A stretch of 64,000 nucleotides of DNA from an uncultured Gammaproteobacteria bacterium (GCA_943788815.1 CALSRS010000002.1:509766-573765); one strand, 5' to 3'. Shown: positions 48,438-57,570, counted from the first letter of the stretch. The notes: generated by a model from the letters alone, not told the origin. A program made the numbers and translations.

Positions 48438-48473
48438 GATAAAAAAAACCGCCCTTAGGCGGTTTTTTTTATC
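48438..48473. terminator. Bidirectional intrinsic terminator between FHA gene and STAS gene
   Basis: A 16-bp perfect stem, GAT-A8-CCGCC (48438-48453) and GGCGG-T8-ATC (48458-48473), around a CTTA loop. The T-run on each strand makes it work both ways for the convergent genes that end at 48416 and 48478. Confidence 0.93.
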
Positions 48474-48477
48474 TCAA

Positions 48478-48810
48478 TCAATCTGCCTGCAAACGGTCAT
48501 CAACGGTTTCATGAATTGGAAACACTGTGTCTAGTCTTGCCAGTTGCAATACATTCATTGCCGCATCACTAACCCCAATAAGCCCAAAATTCAGATTATT
48601 CTTCTTTGCTGTTTGGTAACCTTCAACTAGGCTGGCGATACCCGAACTATCAATATAATTTACCTGAGATAAATCAACCAGCACACCAACATCACAGTTA
48701 TCCAAGCATGCCAAAATTTGTTTCCTGGCTTGCGGAGAACAGGACAAATCCACATCTCCAGACATTTCTACTAGCTTATAACCGCTCTCTTCTCGTTCGT
48801 TATATTTCAT
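48478..48810 (-). CDS. STAS-domain anti-sigma-factor antagonist
   Basis: 110 residues, a single STAS domain. The phosphorylatable serine is in YIDSSGIASLVE, and LVDLSQVNYID is the strand before it. In partner-switching systems such a protein is phosphorylated by an HATPase kinase and dephosphorylated by a SpoIIE phosphatase. Both are encoded immediately upstream. The target sigma or effector protein is not obvious here. No signal peptide or extra domain is seen. Confidence 0.93.
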   Translation of the reverse strand: MKYNEREESGYKLVEMSGDVDLSCSPQARKQILACLDNCDVGVLVDLSQVNYIDSSGIASLVEGYQTAKKNNLNFGLIGVSDAAMNVLQLARLDTVFPIHETVDDRLQAD

Positions 48811-48870
48811 TGTGATACCTGTTCTTATTTTTATTAAGTAATATCGGCAGATGTATTCAGTAAAAAAATC

Positions 48871-49299
48871 TTAATCAATATTTATTCTCATTTCCATATA
48901 ATTCCCTTTATCGTTATCTAAATGTCCAATTTTAAAATCATCCATAATTTCATTGATAAAATGAATTCCCAGTCCGCCCGGACGTATATCATCAAGATCA
49001 CGAGGCTTTACCTTTTCAAGATCGATATGCGGGGCATGATCTATCAATCGGAAATAAAGGCTATCTTTATCCCTGGTTAATTCCAGTTCAAATTCTCCCT
49101 TTTTAATGTCTTTGTAGGCGTGTTGAATAATATTCATGCAGGCCTCATTTACCGCGATTACAATTTTCTGTGCCAACTCATTATCACACCCTGCATTCTC
49201 TATTGCACGTTGCACAACCGATCTCACCAATGCCAATCGATCTGCTTCAGCTGGTAATTTAAGGTTGAATAGTAATTCCTGGTCTATATTTGGCTGCAT
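48871..49299 (-). CDS. RsbW-type anti-sigma regulatory kinase (HATPase)
   Basis: 142 residues with the GHKL ATP-binding fold: the N-box AVNEACMNIIQHAY near residue 50, and DDIRPGGLGIHFINEIMDDF near 105. It probably phosphorylates the STAS partner or sequesters a target. It overlaps the SpoIIE-phosphatase gene by 16 bases, so synthesis of kinase and phosphatase is coupled. It is one of three components of a classic partner switch. Confidence 0.92.
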   Translation of the reverse strand: MQPNIDQELLFNLKLPAEADRLALVRSVVQRAIENAGCDNELAQKIVIAVNEACMNIIQHAYKDIKKGEFELELTRDKDSLYFRLIDHAPHIDLEKVKPRDLDDIRPGGLGIHFINEIMDDFKIGHLDNDKGNYMEMRINID

Positions 49300-50564
49300 T
49301 CTATAAGCAAAATGGTAATATCATCATGTTGATCAACATTTGGCCTTCTAATCTTACTTACTATTGAATCAAGTCTTTTACAGCTAATCATTTCTGAATT
49401 ATCTTGAATCAGCTTTATCAAGCCTTTCACTTCCAATTCATTATTTGTGTCATCCATGGCTTCCGTCACACCATCTGTAAAAATATACAAACTACCGCCT
49501 TCCAATGAAAGTGTCGTCGCGGGGAATTCAATACCTGACATGATGCCTACGGGTGGTGCTGTTGCCGGCAATTCTTCAAAGGTGTCATCATGTTTATGAA
49601 ATAATGGTGGCTGGTGTCCTGCATTTGCAAATCTCACTATATTGGTTTTCGGGTCAATAAAACCTGAAACCAGTGTGACAAACATGCCATGAGAAACCGT
49701 TTCACATATTTCATCATTCACACGTTGGAGTAATTTGGCCGGGTCCTTCATATCTTTTGCCAAATGATGAAGCAAACTACTTACCTTCGCCATAAGTAGT
49801 GCGGCATTCATGCCCTTACCTGATACATCGGCAAGATTAAAATAAATCAATCCGTCTTCTCTTTGAAAGAAATCAAAGAAATCACCAGAGACTTCTCTTG
49901 CAGGATAATTCAAACCCTGCACAGGAAAATTCTCATCTACCAATCTGGGCAACAGGCTCTCTTGAATCTCACGTGCCAGTTCCAGTTCTTTTTGCATCCG
50001 TTCCTGCACAATCATCTTATCTGCCATCCTGGCATTATGAATCGCCAGGCCTGCCGCTGAGGCAAAGGCCATCATGATATTCTCGTCACGCTTATCAAAT
50101 AGCCCGTCCCCCCCTCGTTTATTAATCAGTTCCAGAGCACCAATACAATCATTCTGGACCATTAAGGGGGCGCAGAGTATCGAACGTCTCTCAAACCCCG
50201 TGTCTTTATCCACATTCTGTGCAAAATCGGGATCTTCCCTGACATCCTTGACGATTTGACTGGAACAGCTCATGACGGTTTTTCCAACAATTCCCGCGCT
50301 TGCCGGCAAGGTCAAACCGGTAATATCTACCGGGCCAGCACAACCTCGACAGACCAATTGCTCACCGTCATCTGTGAGTAAAAAGATAGAGGCTGCTTCA
50401 GCATCCAGGTACTGGATAAACTTCTCAATTGCGTTATTTAGTGTTTCATTAATATCAAGAGAGGAAGCAAAGGACTGAACCACTTCAGCGAGTAAGGTTA
50501 ACTGAGAGTCTAGATCTGGACCAGTTTCTGATTCAAACAGGCTATATACGTTATTGGACTTCAT
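49284..50564 (-). CDS. GAF and SpoIIE (PP2C-like) phosphatase
   Basis: 426-residue signalling phosphatase of RsbU type. A GAF sensor covers about 35-180 (AEAASIFLLTDDGEQLVCRG, CIGALELINKRGG), then a coiled linker (ERMQKELELAREIQESLLP), then the PP2C domain (about 215-425) with VSGDFFDFFQ, LADVSGKGMNAALLMAK and GVTEAMDDTNNE. It should dephosphorylate the STAS protein in response to a GAF ligand. Its ATG shares a base with the DUF1841 stop (TGATG), so the four genes form one operon. Confidence 0.93.
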   Translation of the reverse strand: MKSNNVYSLFESETGPDLDSQLTLLAEVVQSFASSLDINETLNNAIEKFIQYLDAEAASIFLLTDDGEQLVCRGCAGPVDITGLTLPASAGIVGKTVMSCSSQIVKDVREDPDFAQNVDKDTGFERRSILCAPLMVQNDCIGALELINKRGGDGLFDKRDENIMMAFASAAGLAIHNARMADKMIVQERMQKELELAREIQESLLPRLVDENFPVQGLNYPAREVSGDFFDFFQREDGLIYFNLADVSGKGMNAALLMAKVSSLLHHLAKDMKDPAKLLQRVNDEICETVSHGMFVTLVSGFIDPKTNIVRFANAGHQPPLFHKHDDTFEELPATAPPVGIMSGIEFPATTLSLEGGSLYIFTDGVTEAMDDTNNELEVKGLIKLIQDNSEMISCKRLDSIVSKIRRPNVDQHDDITILLIECSQI

Positions 50565-50986
50565 CAGATTAGCTTCCTCAGGCTTTCCATGTACGCCTGT
50601 TCATCTGGCATTCCACCAGATTGTTGTGCAGTCCACAAAGATTCTTCCAGACGATCCATTATCTGATGTTGCAGATGGTGTTCATCGGCATATTTTGTCA
50701 GCATTGACTTGTAAAGAGAAGTAATTCCTGGAGGTCTGTCAGTCGCAATTTGTTCTAGTAGTGCTATATGTAAGCCCATATGCAGAAATGGGTTAGTCTG
50801 GCCTTCAACATTTTTGATTTCGAATGAAGTATTTTCTGGGTTTTCAAGGATGGAATGATATTCCGCATGTATCTGAATCACAGATACGATAACCGATTCC
50901 ATGGGTTCCATTGGTACATTCGACAGGTGCTTTTGCCAGGACTGATAAAAAATCTGGCGGCTTTGTTCCCGGTCTTTAATTATCAT
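50564..50986 (-). CDS. DUF1841 family protein
   Basis: 140-residue cytoplasmic protein. The family is recognised from SRQIFYQSWQKHL, ESVIVSVIQIHAEYHSIL and the terminal ESLWTAQQSGGMPDEQAYME. DUF1841 is found in beta- and gammaproteobacteria with no known function. It is the first gene of the partner-switch operon and shares a base with the SpoIIE gene, which raises the possibility that it takes part in that pathway. Confidence 0.88.
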   Translation of the reverse strand: MIIKDREQSRQIFYQSWQKHLSNVPMEPMESVIVSVIQIHAEYHSILENPENTSFEIKNVEGQTNPFLHMGLHIALLEQIATDRPPGITSLYKSMLTKYADEHHLQHQIMDRLEESLWTAQQSGGMPDEQAYMESLRKLI

Positions 50987-51066
50987 TAAATTAAAATTCA
51001 GCCAATTCTTAAGGAAATTATGACACAGTTGGCAAAATTCGCGACGTAAATCCTAAATTTTTACCA

Positions 51067-51101
51067 TAAAAAAACCGGATCAATTTCACCCGGTTTTTTA
51101 T
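51067..51101. terminator. Bidirectional intrinsic terminator
   Basis: A6-CCGG (51069-51078) pairs with CCGG-T6 (51090-51099) across an 11-base loop. It lies between the FecR gene (stop at 51128, minus) and the start of the DUF1841 operon, so it mainly ends the FecR-operon transcript. Confidence 0.85.
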
Positions 51102-51127
51102 TACAAATTGTAGTTTAGATTTTAGAA

Positions 51128-53668
51128 TCAGGGGGCAATACCAAATCCTGCAACACCGGTTACCTCATCTGTATCTGGGATTTCATATGAGATACCAATA
51201 TGGTCAGGAACTCCCGAATTTGTAGGTCCGGCAAACCCACCATCGATAAAAGCAGGACAGCCAGTTGAGTAACACAGACTTCCTGAATCCATCGTTGTTG
51301 CTGTAACAAAATTATCAAATATCTCATTGTTTGCAGGGACGACATTCAATGAGCCTGAAACGGTGTAAGGAAAACTCGGGATATGGTCTACCGTCATATT
51401 GATAGAACCGCTACCGGTAAAATTAATACTGATGGAACCCGCGGTAACTCCGTTACCCAGGCCAACACCGCTCTGAGTTGTAGATTTTGTCCCGCCAGTG
51501 AAATTATAGGAAGCTGATCCAGTAGTCGCAATGGTCCCAGGATCCTGGCCGTATATATAGTGAACACTCTGGTTGCCAGTAAAATTATCAGCAGCGGTAT
51601 CTAGGCCGTCATCATGCGATAATATATAACCATTTGTCCAACGCCCCCAACCAAACTCTGAGCTAGCATCGAAAACCGAATCCGCTATGGTTGCAGGGGT
51701 ATTGCCATCAAATACTGCAACCTCTGCCGAATCTGCTGCGTCCAGGAACGCTTGGGCTTCGGCAACCGAAGTGGGGTCATCACCACCCAGCACCTTATCC
51801 ACATCAACCGTTACCAAAACACGAACGGTTACGGGAGGCGGTCCATCTTCTTCTTCGTTAAATAAAACACCGACAAGCTGATTGCCGGTAACGAACATAG
51901 CCGCATTTTCTCCTGCAATGATATCTGTCCCGCCGAGTTCAAGATCCGGGGCGACAGCGATAAACACAGAATTTGTCAACACAGTACTCAATGGTACTGT
52001 TGGTACTGTTGGTACTTCTGGTGGTTCATAACCAAATAAGGCCACGCCCATGATGACATCCAGTGCCTGAATATCGTATTCCAGTCCTATATACTTGGGG
52101 AAGCCCTCCAGAGCTGGACCTGCAAAACTACCATCAATAAAGGTCTGGCATGATGCGTCACAAGCCCCTCCCGTTGAAGTGGCAATAACGCCATCAGTAT
52201 CAAACAGGTCTCCATCTAAACTTCCTAAAGAGAGGGGCCCACTGACGGCATAGTTAATGTTGTCATGGTCCACATCCATTTCTAAAAAGGCCGAACTGGT
52301 GCCGAAATCAACACTAATGTTGCCACCTAAGACACCATCATCACCAATAGTATCTCCACTAAATGAGGTGGATGAAGTGCCTTCGATAAAATCATAAAAT
52401 GCATCACCGGAAATGGGTAGTGATGATGGATCCGTGCCAAACAGGAAATGTATGCTCTGGAAATTAGTCAGTTCAAAGACTTCATCTTCATTATCGGCAG
52501 GATCATTATTAACATCATGTAATACCAGGACGCGGCCATCGCTCCAACGTGCAAAACCTACCTCTCCGTTAGAAAAGGACTCAGCTACCGTGGCAGGGTT
52601 TTCCTCCAGAGTTGCAATCAAGCTGGGATCGGCTGCATTCAATATATTGTTTGCCGTGTTGCCTCGTGCAGAATCATTTCCACGTATCGCAGATACATCG
52701 ACTGTCGCTAGCGTCAGAACTTCGTCAACACCAGTATCATCTGCTTCGAATCCGATTAATCCAACGACTGCATCATCTGAATCCCTGCGAAACAATGCAG
52801 ATTCAGTCTCAAATGTAAAAATGTCAACGTTTTCGCCGCTATCCGATTCGGCATCTGGCAGAACACCCAATATTCCATAGTTATTCAGAACCGTGGAGGC
52901 TACGCTGCGTCTGTCCTGACTGACAACGACCTGGTCGCCGCTTTCATCACGCTGTTCGCCCGCAGAGACCACTCTCGTCTCTTCCTCGACTTCTTCTAGT
53001 TCTTCTTCTTGTCTTTCTCGTGTGGTATCCACCGCAAGGACCGCTGAGGGTTGATCCAGAACTTCAATATCCGTATCAATATCCGCCACAAAAACGCCCA
53101 TGCCCGTTGGGACGTCTTGTGAATCAACGTCATTAACCACAAAGGTAATCCCTTCCCAGGTCTGATGATAAAGACCATCTGTTCTACTTCCACAATCTCC
53201 TGCACATATACGTGTATTGTGCCCGGTTCCTCGAATTCCAATGGTAGCCACCGCGGTATTCACCTTGTAGGCCTCGGGGTTCTGCCTACCGATGAGACCA
53301 GTCACCGCTCTGACGCCACCTTTGACCAGGCGGTAATTCGCAATTTCGCTACCATCGGGCGTCCCGGAATAATTATAATTTTCCACCTGATATTCAGAGT
53401 TTGGTTGCACCGATATGAATGCCCCATCAACCATGCTGATCTGCAACCTGCCGTTAGTCGTGACGAGCCTGTCACCGGAAAAGATCTCGTTACCCCGAGA
53501 TAATCCTCGTTCTGCGCCAGCGGAACTTATAGCTGTGGGCTGCCCCTGAGCGAAGACCACTTTTCCTGCCGCGTCCTGCGCCAGGGATGTCTGCATAACA
53601 AGCATTGATCCAATAATGAGTATCCATTGATTGACTAGTGAAAAAGAGAATTGTGATTTCGTGTTCAT
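51128..53668 (-). CDS. FecR-domain exported protein with two tandem barrel-like repeats
   Basis: 846 residues with a type I signal peptide (cut near TSLAQ, residue 31). A FecR domain spans about 35-150, including GDRLVTTNGRLQISMVDGAF and TAVATIGIRGTGHNTRIC. A Glu-rich linker follows (220-230). The rest is two copies of a domain of about 230 residues, near 316-547 and 616-843, sharing ARWSDGR/GRWTNGY, H-F/Y-x-F/Y-G-x-D-P, a two-cysteine loop with FIDGSFAGP/FIDGGFAGP, and IGLEYDI/IGISYEI. The copies look like beta-barrel lobes of transferrin-binding-protein type. AGGA lies 9 bases before the ATG. A TPR-barrel gene and a CHASE2 cyclase precede it in the same orientation. Confidence 0.8.
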   Translation of the reverse strand: MNTKSQFSFSLVNQWILIIGSMLVMQTSLAQDAAGKVVFAQGQPTAISSAGAERGLSRGNEIFSGDRLVTTNGRLQISMVDGAFISVQPNSEYQVENYNYSGTPDGSEIANYRLVKGGVRAVTGLIGRQNPEAYKVNTAVATIGIRGTGHNTRICAGDCGSRTDGLYHQTWEGITFVVNDVDSQDVPTGMGVFVADIDTDIEVLDQPSAVLAVDTTRERQEEELEEVEEETRVVSAGEQRDESGDQVVVSQDRRSVASTVLNNYGILGVLPDAESDSGENVDIFTFETESALFRRDSDDAVVGLIGFEADDTGVDEVLTLATVDVSAIRGNDSARGNTANNILNAADPSLIATLEENPATVAESFSNGEVGFARWSDGRVLVLHDVNNDPADNEDEVFELTNFQSIHFLFGTDPSSLPISGDAFYDFIEGTSSTSFSGDTIGDDGVLGGNISVDFGTSSAFLEMDVDHDNINYAVSGPLSLGSLDGDLFDTDGVIATSTGGACDASCQTFIDGSFAGPALEGFPKYIGLEYDIQALDVIMGVALFGYEPPEVPTVPTVPLSTVLTNSVFIAVAPDLELGGTDIIAGENAAMFVTGNQLVGVLFNEEEDGPPPVTVRVLVTVDVDKVLGGDDPTSVAEAQAFLDAADSAEVAVFDGNTPATIADSVFDASSEFGWGRWTNGYILSHDDGLDTAADNFTGNQSVHYIYGQDPGTIATTGSASYNFTGGTKSTTQSGVGLGNGVTAGSISINFTGSGSINMTVDHIPSFPYTVSGSLNVVPANNEIFDNFVTATTMDSGSLCYSTGCPAFIDGGFAGPTNSGVPDHIGISYEIPDTDEVTGVAGFGIAP

Positions 53669-53679
53669 AGGCTTAATTC

Positions 53680-54621
53680 CTAATTGAAGTTATAACGAGC
53701 AGTGGCAAACACCTGCCAGCGGTCGAAGTCATTGATAACAAAATTGGAGTCATTCACTAAATAACGTACCTCGGGTGTGAACACCCAGTTTTCCTGGTAG
53801 GTATATTCAAGACCACTGCGCAAAAATATGAAATTATCTTTACGACGTTCCTGAAACAATGGATCATCACCACCATATTTACTGTACTGATAACTGGCAC
53901 TACCTATCAATTTCAGGTCTTGCTTTAGAGTGTATTCACCACCACCCCGAATACCGAAATATGTTCTGCCAAAATCTGGCCGTGTACTATCACGTTCATC
54001 ATCTGTCCCAGCATATAAACTACCGTATATGACTGGACTGCCATTACCGGCCAACAGGCGAACGATACCCACACCACCACTATATTGATTCACGTTCCTG
54101 ATCGTCTGACCCGGAAACCGCTGAATAAGACCCTGAGCAAATACTGAATACTGGGTACGTTGATTTGCCGTATGCAACCATTGCAAATTAAGACCTGCCT
54201 GATTGCGACTTACATCATCGTCAAGGTAGTATTTTTGTCCCTGTATCGATGCCAGAAATGAATTATTGTCTCGATTATGTCGCAGACCCAACTGCGCATT
54301 CCCGGCAGCCGTATCAAAACGATGTTCTTCCCAGGTAGGCCGGTAAAAAATATTGGCATTACCAAAAACAGACAGGTTATGCTCAGGAGAAAAGCGGTTT
54401 GAAAACGACATCCCTCCTTCCAGGTTATAAAACCCACTATCCAGTTCTCTGGAGGTATCATCCAGTGTAAAGACCAGGTTACCAAAGGCGGGCAGCGCAA
54501 CTGTTGAAGAATCTGTCGCACTATTGACGTTAGTGTCATATCCAAGTCTGAGCTGGGCATAGGCATTGAACTGCCGCTGCTGCTCAGTGGCTCTAACCCT
54601 GGTATCAATCGCCGTGAGAAA
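53680..54621 (-). pseudogene. Outer-membrane barrel part of a Slam-like (DUF560) protein, downstream of in-frame TAG
   Basis: This is the C-terminal part of the gene whose N-terminus is at 54622-55059. The frame is open right through from 54621 to 53680 in the same phase: only the TAG at 54622-54624 separates them. The part encodes alternating beta strands (FNAYAQLRLGYDTNV, LSVFGNANIFYRP, YSVFAQGLIQRFPG) ending in an aromatic residue near the C-terminus (VFATARYNFN), as in outer-membrane barrels. The first internal ATG is at 54411, too late for a full barrel. Resembles surface lipoprotein assembly modifiers; family assignment is tentative. Confidence 0.65.
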
Positions 54622-55059
54622 CTACTCTATAGTGGCACTGACCTCCTCAGGCACCTCCAGAGTCTTGGCATAGTTAAATTCTTCTTTAGCGGCCTCGTTT
54701 TCGTTAAGCTCAAAATATGCCCTGGCCAGCTCCAGTCTTGCCCTTGAATTATCCGGGTCGATTGCAAGGACCCTTTCAAACGCAAACACTGCCTGTGTTG
54801 GATGATTAGATTCCAGGGCCGCAATACCAAGCAACAAATCATATTCAGGCGTTCCTGCCCGCTCTTCAATCTCTGCAATCAAATAATCGTATGCCTGTGA
54901 TGATTGATTATTATCAATCAGGCGTTTGCCCTCATCGGTGAACTCATCAGCATAAAGATTTACCGACAATAAGATTAAGGATAAGAATAGAAATATTGGT
55001 CTAAGGATACGAATTGCGTTACTAATTAACAAATTACAAGTATTACTGGAATTAATCAT
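54622..55059 (-). CDS. N-terminal TPR part of a Slam-like (DUF560) protein
   Basis: 145 residues: a signal peptide (FLFLSLILLSVNLYA) and a TPR region (about 38-140; PEYDLLLGIAALESNHPTQA, RARLELARAYFELNENEAA). It stops at TAG (54622-54624), and the same frame then continues into a beta-barrel. Together the two parts would be 459 residues, a plausible size for a TPR plus barrel outer-membrane protein. AGGG lies 7 bases before the ATG. Without readthrough only the periplasmic TPR part is made. Confidence 0.7.
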   Translation of the reverse strand: MINSSNTCNLLISNAIRILRPIFLFLSLILLSVNLYADEFTDEGKRLIDNNQSSQAYDYLIAEIEERAGTPEYDLLLGIAALESNHPTQAVFAFERVLAIDPDNSRARLELARAYFELNENEAAKEEFNYAKTLEVPEEVSATIE

Positions 55060-55256
55060 TGATATGCCCTGAAAATTTAAAGAATCATAATCTCACTGAT
55101 TCTAGGTAATATTTTAGTAAAGTTACATCAAGCACAATTATAGTTACATGCAGTTACTTTGCACATGAGTCTATCTAGTAAGCCAGACTCTATATCACAT
55201 TTATTATAAAATATTGGAAAAGCTGAAAGAATTCATTGAATATTTTAAAGAGAATA

Positions 55257-56558
55257 CTATTTTGTTTTATGTGTAAATACGCCGTCCCAATCTTCTCCCG
55301 GAGGTGAATTTCGATAATCGATTGTCCTCTCAAGATACAACTTGTATAACAGGCGTTCAGGGTGCGCCTGTATGAGTTGTTGAAAAATAGATTCAGCCGT
55401 ATTCCAATCCTGCCTTCGATAGTGTTTTAAACAATCATTAAAAAGGTCTAATTCTTGTTCCTCATCAGGAGAAATCTCGTTATGTAGCGCGATAGGTTCA
55501 TAGATTCCTACCGGCTGCTCCTTGCCTTTGACCCGCACCAGATCGAGTTCACGATAGGCATATTCAGGCACTGCATTCTTGGTGGCCTCGCCAACAATAA
55601 TCTCAACGCCATATGTCTTTGTGAGCCCTTCTAATCTGGACGCTAAATTCACGGCATCTCCCAACACCGTGTATGCCATTCGAAATTCTGAACCCATGTC
55701 CCCTACGCTCATCATTCCTGAATTGATTCCTACACCAATATTGATCTGCGGCCACCCTCGTTCTGAAAACATCTCCTGAACACCTTTCAAGCGTTCTAGC
55801 ATGGCTAAACCGCCCTTAATGGCATGGCGGGCATGGTCCTCATCTTTTAATGGAGCCCCCCAGAATGCCATTACGGCATCACCAATATATTTATCGATGG
55901 TACCTCGACTATTATGAATAATTTTGGTCATAGGGGTCAGGTACATGTTCATCAATTCAGATAATTCTTCTGCGCTAAGACTTTCTGAGATGGTAGTAAA
56001 ACTCCTGATATCTGAAAATAAAACGGACATATCCCGTGTTTGCGCACCTTGAATGTAGGATTCAGGGTCTTCACTCATTTCTGTCACCAGTTCGGGGGGT
56101 AAATACTGCCCAAATAATGTTGATAATTGTCGTTTTCCTCGTCGTTCAACCACAAACCCATAGATAATATTTAACAGAAAAAGAATCACAATTAAGGTCA
56201 ATATTGATGCGAGTGGTATGTGTAAATTTAACTGATCCCAGAAATAAAAATTAAGTGAACTAACCGAAGTGAGTGCGATTACCGTTGTAATTATCGAGAT
56301 GACCGGGCTCAATTGCGGTAACAACAATGAAAGTAATATTCCGACCATGAGTAATTGCAAAAATTCCATCCACCACAATTCAACCGGGCTATGCTTGATG
56401 TTCTGATCAAAAATACCAGAAATCAAATTTGCATGAATTTCCACCCCGGGAAATTCTGGATCCATGGGAGTCGGTCTGAGATCAGACAGACCTTTTGCTG
56501 AAGTTCCAACCAGGACAATTTTCCCTAATAGATCTTCCATTGGAATACGTCTTTCCAT
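55257..56558 (-). CDS. C-terminal part of CHASE2 adenylate cyclase (separated by frameshift)
   Basis: 433 residues. It begins with the end of a CHASE2 domain (LLGKIVLVGTSAKGLSDLRP, PGVEIHANLI), followed by three membrane helices (about 62-80, 86-104, 114-136) and a class III cyclase domain (about 172-350). Metal-binding Asp183 (FSDIRSFT) and Asp227 (IGDAVMAFWG) are present, and Lys223 in this position favours ATP over GTP. Enzyme residues look intact. The upstream part lies in another frame at 56564-57496; a single inserted base near 56570 would join them into a 746-residue protein. As written, translation would need the internal ATG at 56558. Confidence 0.85.
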   Translation of the reverse strand: MERRIPMEDLLGKIVLVGTSAKGLSDLRPTPMDPEFPGVEIHANLISGIFDQNIKHSPVELWWMEFLQLLMVGILLSLLLPQLSPVISIITTVIALTSVSSLNFYFWDQLNLHIPLASILTLIVILFLLNIIYGFVVERRGKRQLSTLFGQYLPPELVTEMSEDPESYIQGAQTRDMSVLFSDIRSFTTISESLSAEELSELMNMYLTPMTKIIHNSRGTIDKYIGDAVMAFWGAPLKDEDHARHAIKGGLAMLERLKGVQEMFSERGWPQINIGVGINSGMMSVGDMGSEFRMAYTVLGDAVNLASRLEGLTKTYGVEIIVGEATKNAVPEYAYRELDLVRVKGKEQPVGIYEPIALHNEISPDEEQELDLFNDCLKHYRRQDWNTAESIFQQLIQAHPERLLYKLYLERTIDYRNSPPGEDWDGVFTHKTK

Positions 56559-56563
56559 GACGT

Positions 56564-57496
56564 CTAACGATAACTAATCCCGGGTTCACGATAAGGAATC
56601 AAAGCCTGCAAATTTACGTTAACAGGTATCAAATGGTCTCCAATCCTGAGACCTTCAATTTCATTTATTTCCTGGTTTTCCTCGATATCTTCATATGCAT
56701 ACACGGGTTCTATATCATCAACCACCAGCATATATCTTGCGATAGCCAAAGATAATGCTTCGTAATAATTTCCGCCATACTCCATTAACATATGAACTCT
56801 GCGCGCGATGCCGTCTTCATCCAGGCCTCTATTGGTATGTCCGGTTGCAACCGCCGCCTGTTGAATCTTTAATAAATTCACGCCATATCCACTCGCTTTG
56901 GGTGCATGAACATTTTTATCTTCAAATATATCCGCAGTTAATACCGCTGGGGGTAATACACCGCCTTGAAGATCCGAAAACGCTTCTCCTTCTGTAAAAA
57001 AGGTATAGCCCAGGACTGCTGGTCCCTTCAACATGCTATCAACAAACATCTGGTCATAATCGAGATCTTTGCTTAATTCAACTATTTTGGATTGATACTC
57101 AGGAATATCTGAAAAATCATCTACTGCTAATCTTTCCAGCACCCTGATACCAGAACTTTCATCTGGTTCCCTAAAATAAATATCAAAACCGATAATTGCG
57201 ACAAAATAATAATCAAACAGCTGGTTTACCAAGCTTGCAATCTTGTCTCTCCCCCAGGGCCATCTTTCGACTTCAGCAAGACTTTTTTCATCTATGTCGA
57301 TAATGACAATTCGATCATCTATTTCATTTGATGCTGTTACTTTCACCTTCAGGTCGTAAACATTGTCTTCGAGCTGATCCATTATTGTCCATGTAAAATC
57401 ACCTCGAGAATAACCAAGAAAAAACCCTGTGGTAATTAAAGATAAAATTATTACCACCAATTGTTTTCTTTGCTTTTTAATGTATTGAATCAGCAT
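56564..57496 (-). CDS. N-terminal CHASE2 sensor part of adenylate cyclase (truncated by frameshift)
   Basis: 310 residues: a membrane anchor (QLVVIILSLITTGFFLGYS, about 12-30), then the extracytoplasmic CHASE2 sensor (DRIVIIDIDEKSLAEVERWP, GFDIYFREPD, GYGVNLLKIQQAAVATGH). It runs into a TAG at 56564-56566 just after REPGISYR. The expected continuation SLDVMERRIP is present one base out of frame, so the full gene is CHASE2 sensor plus cyclase. The CHASE2 ligand is unknown. Confidence 0.83.
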   Translation of the reverse strand: MLIQYIKKQRKQLVVIILSLITTGFFLGYSRGDFTWTIMDQLEDNVYDLKVKVTASNEIDDRIVIIDIDEKSLAEVERWPWGRDKIASLVNQLFDYYFVAIIGFDIYFREPDESSGIRVLERLAVDDFSDIPEYQSKIVELSKDLDYDQMFVDSMLKGPAVLGYTFFTEGEAFSDLQGGVLPPAVLTADIFEDKNVHAPKASGYGVNLLKIQQAAVATGHTNRGLDEDGIARRVHMLMEYGGNYYEALSLAIARYMLVVDDIEPVYAYEDIEENQEINEIEGLRIGDHLIPVNVNLQALIPYREPGISYR

Positions 57497-57570
57497 AAAA
57501 AATTACCTTAGGGAAACGTCCATCTGTACTTAAAGACTAAACTACATGAAACTGATTTTAGCTACTATTG

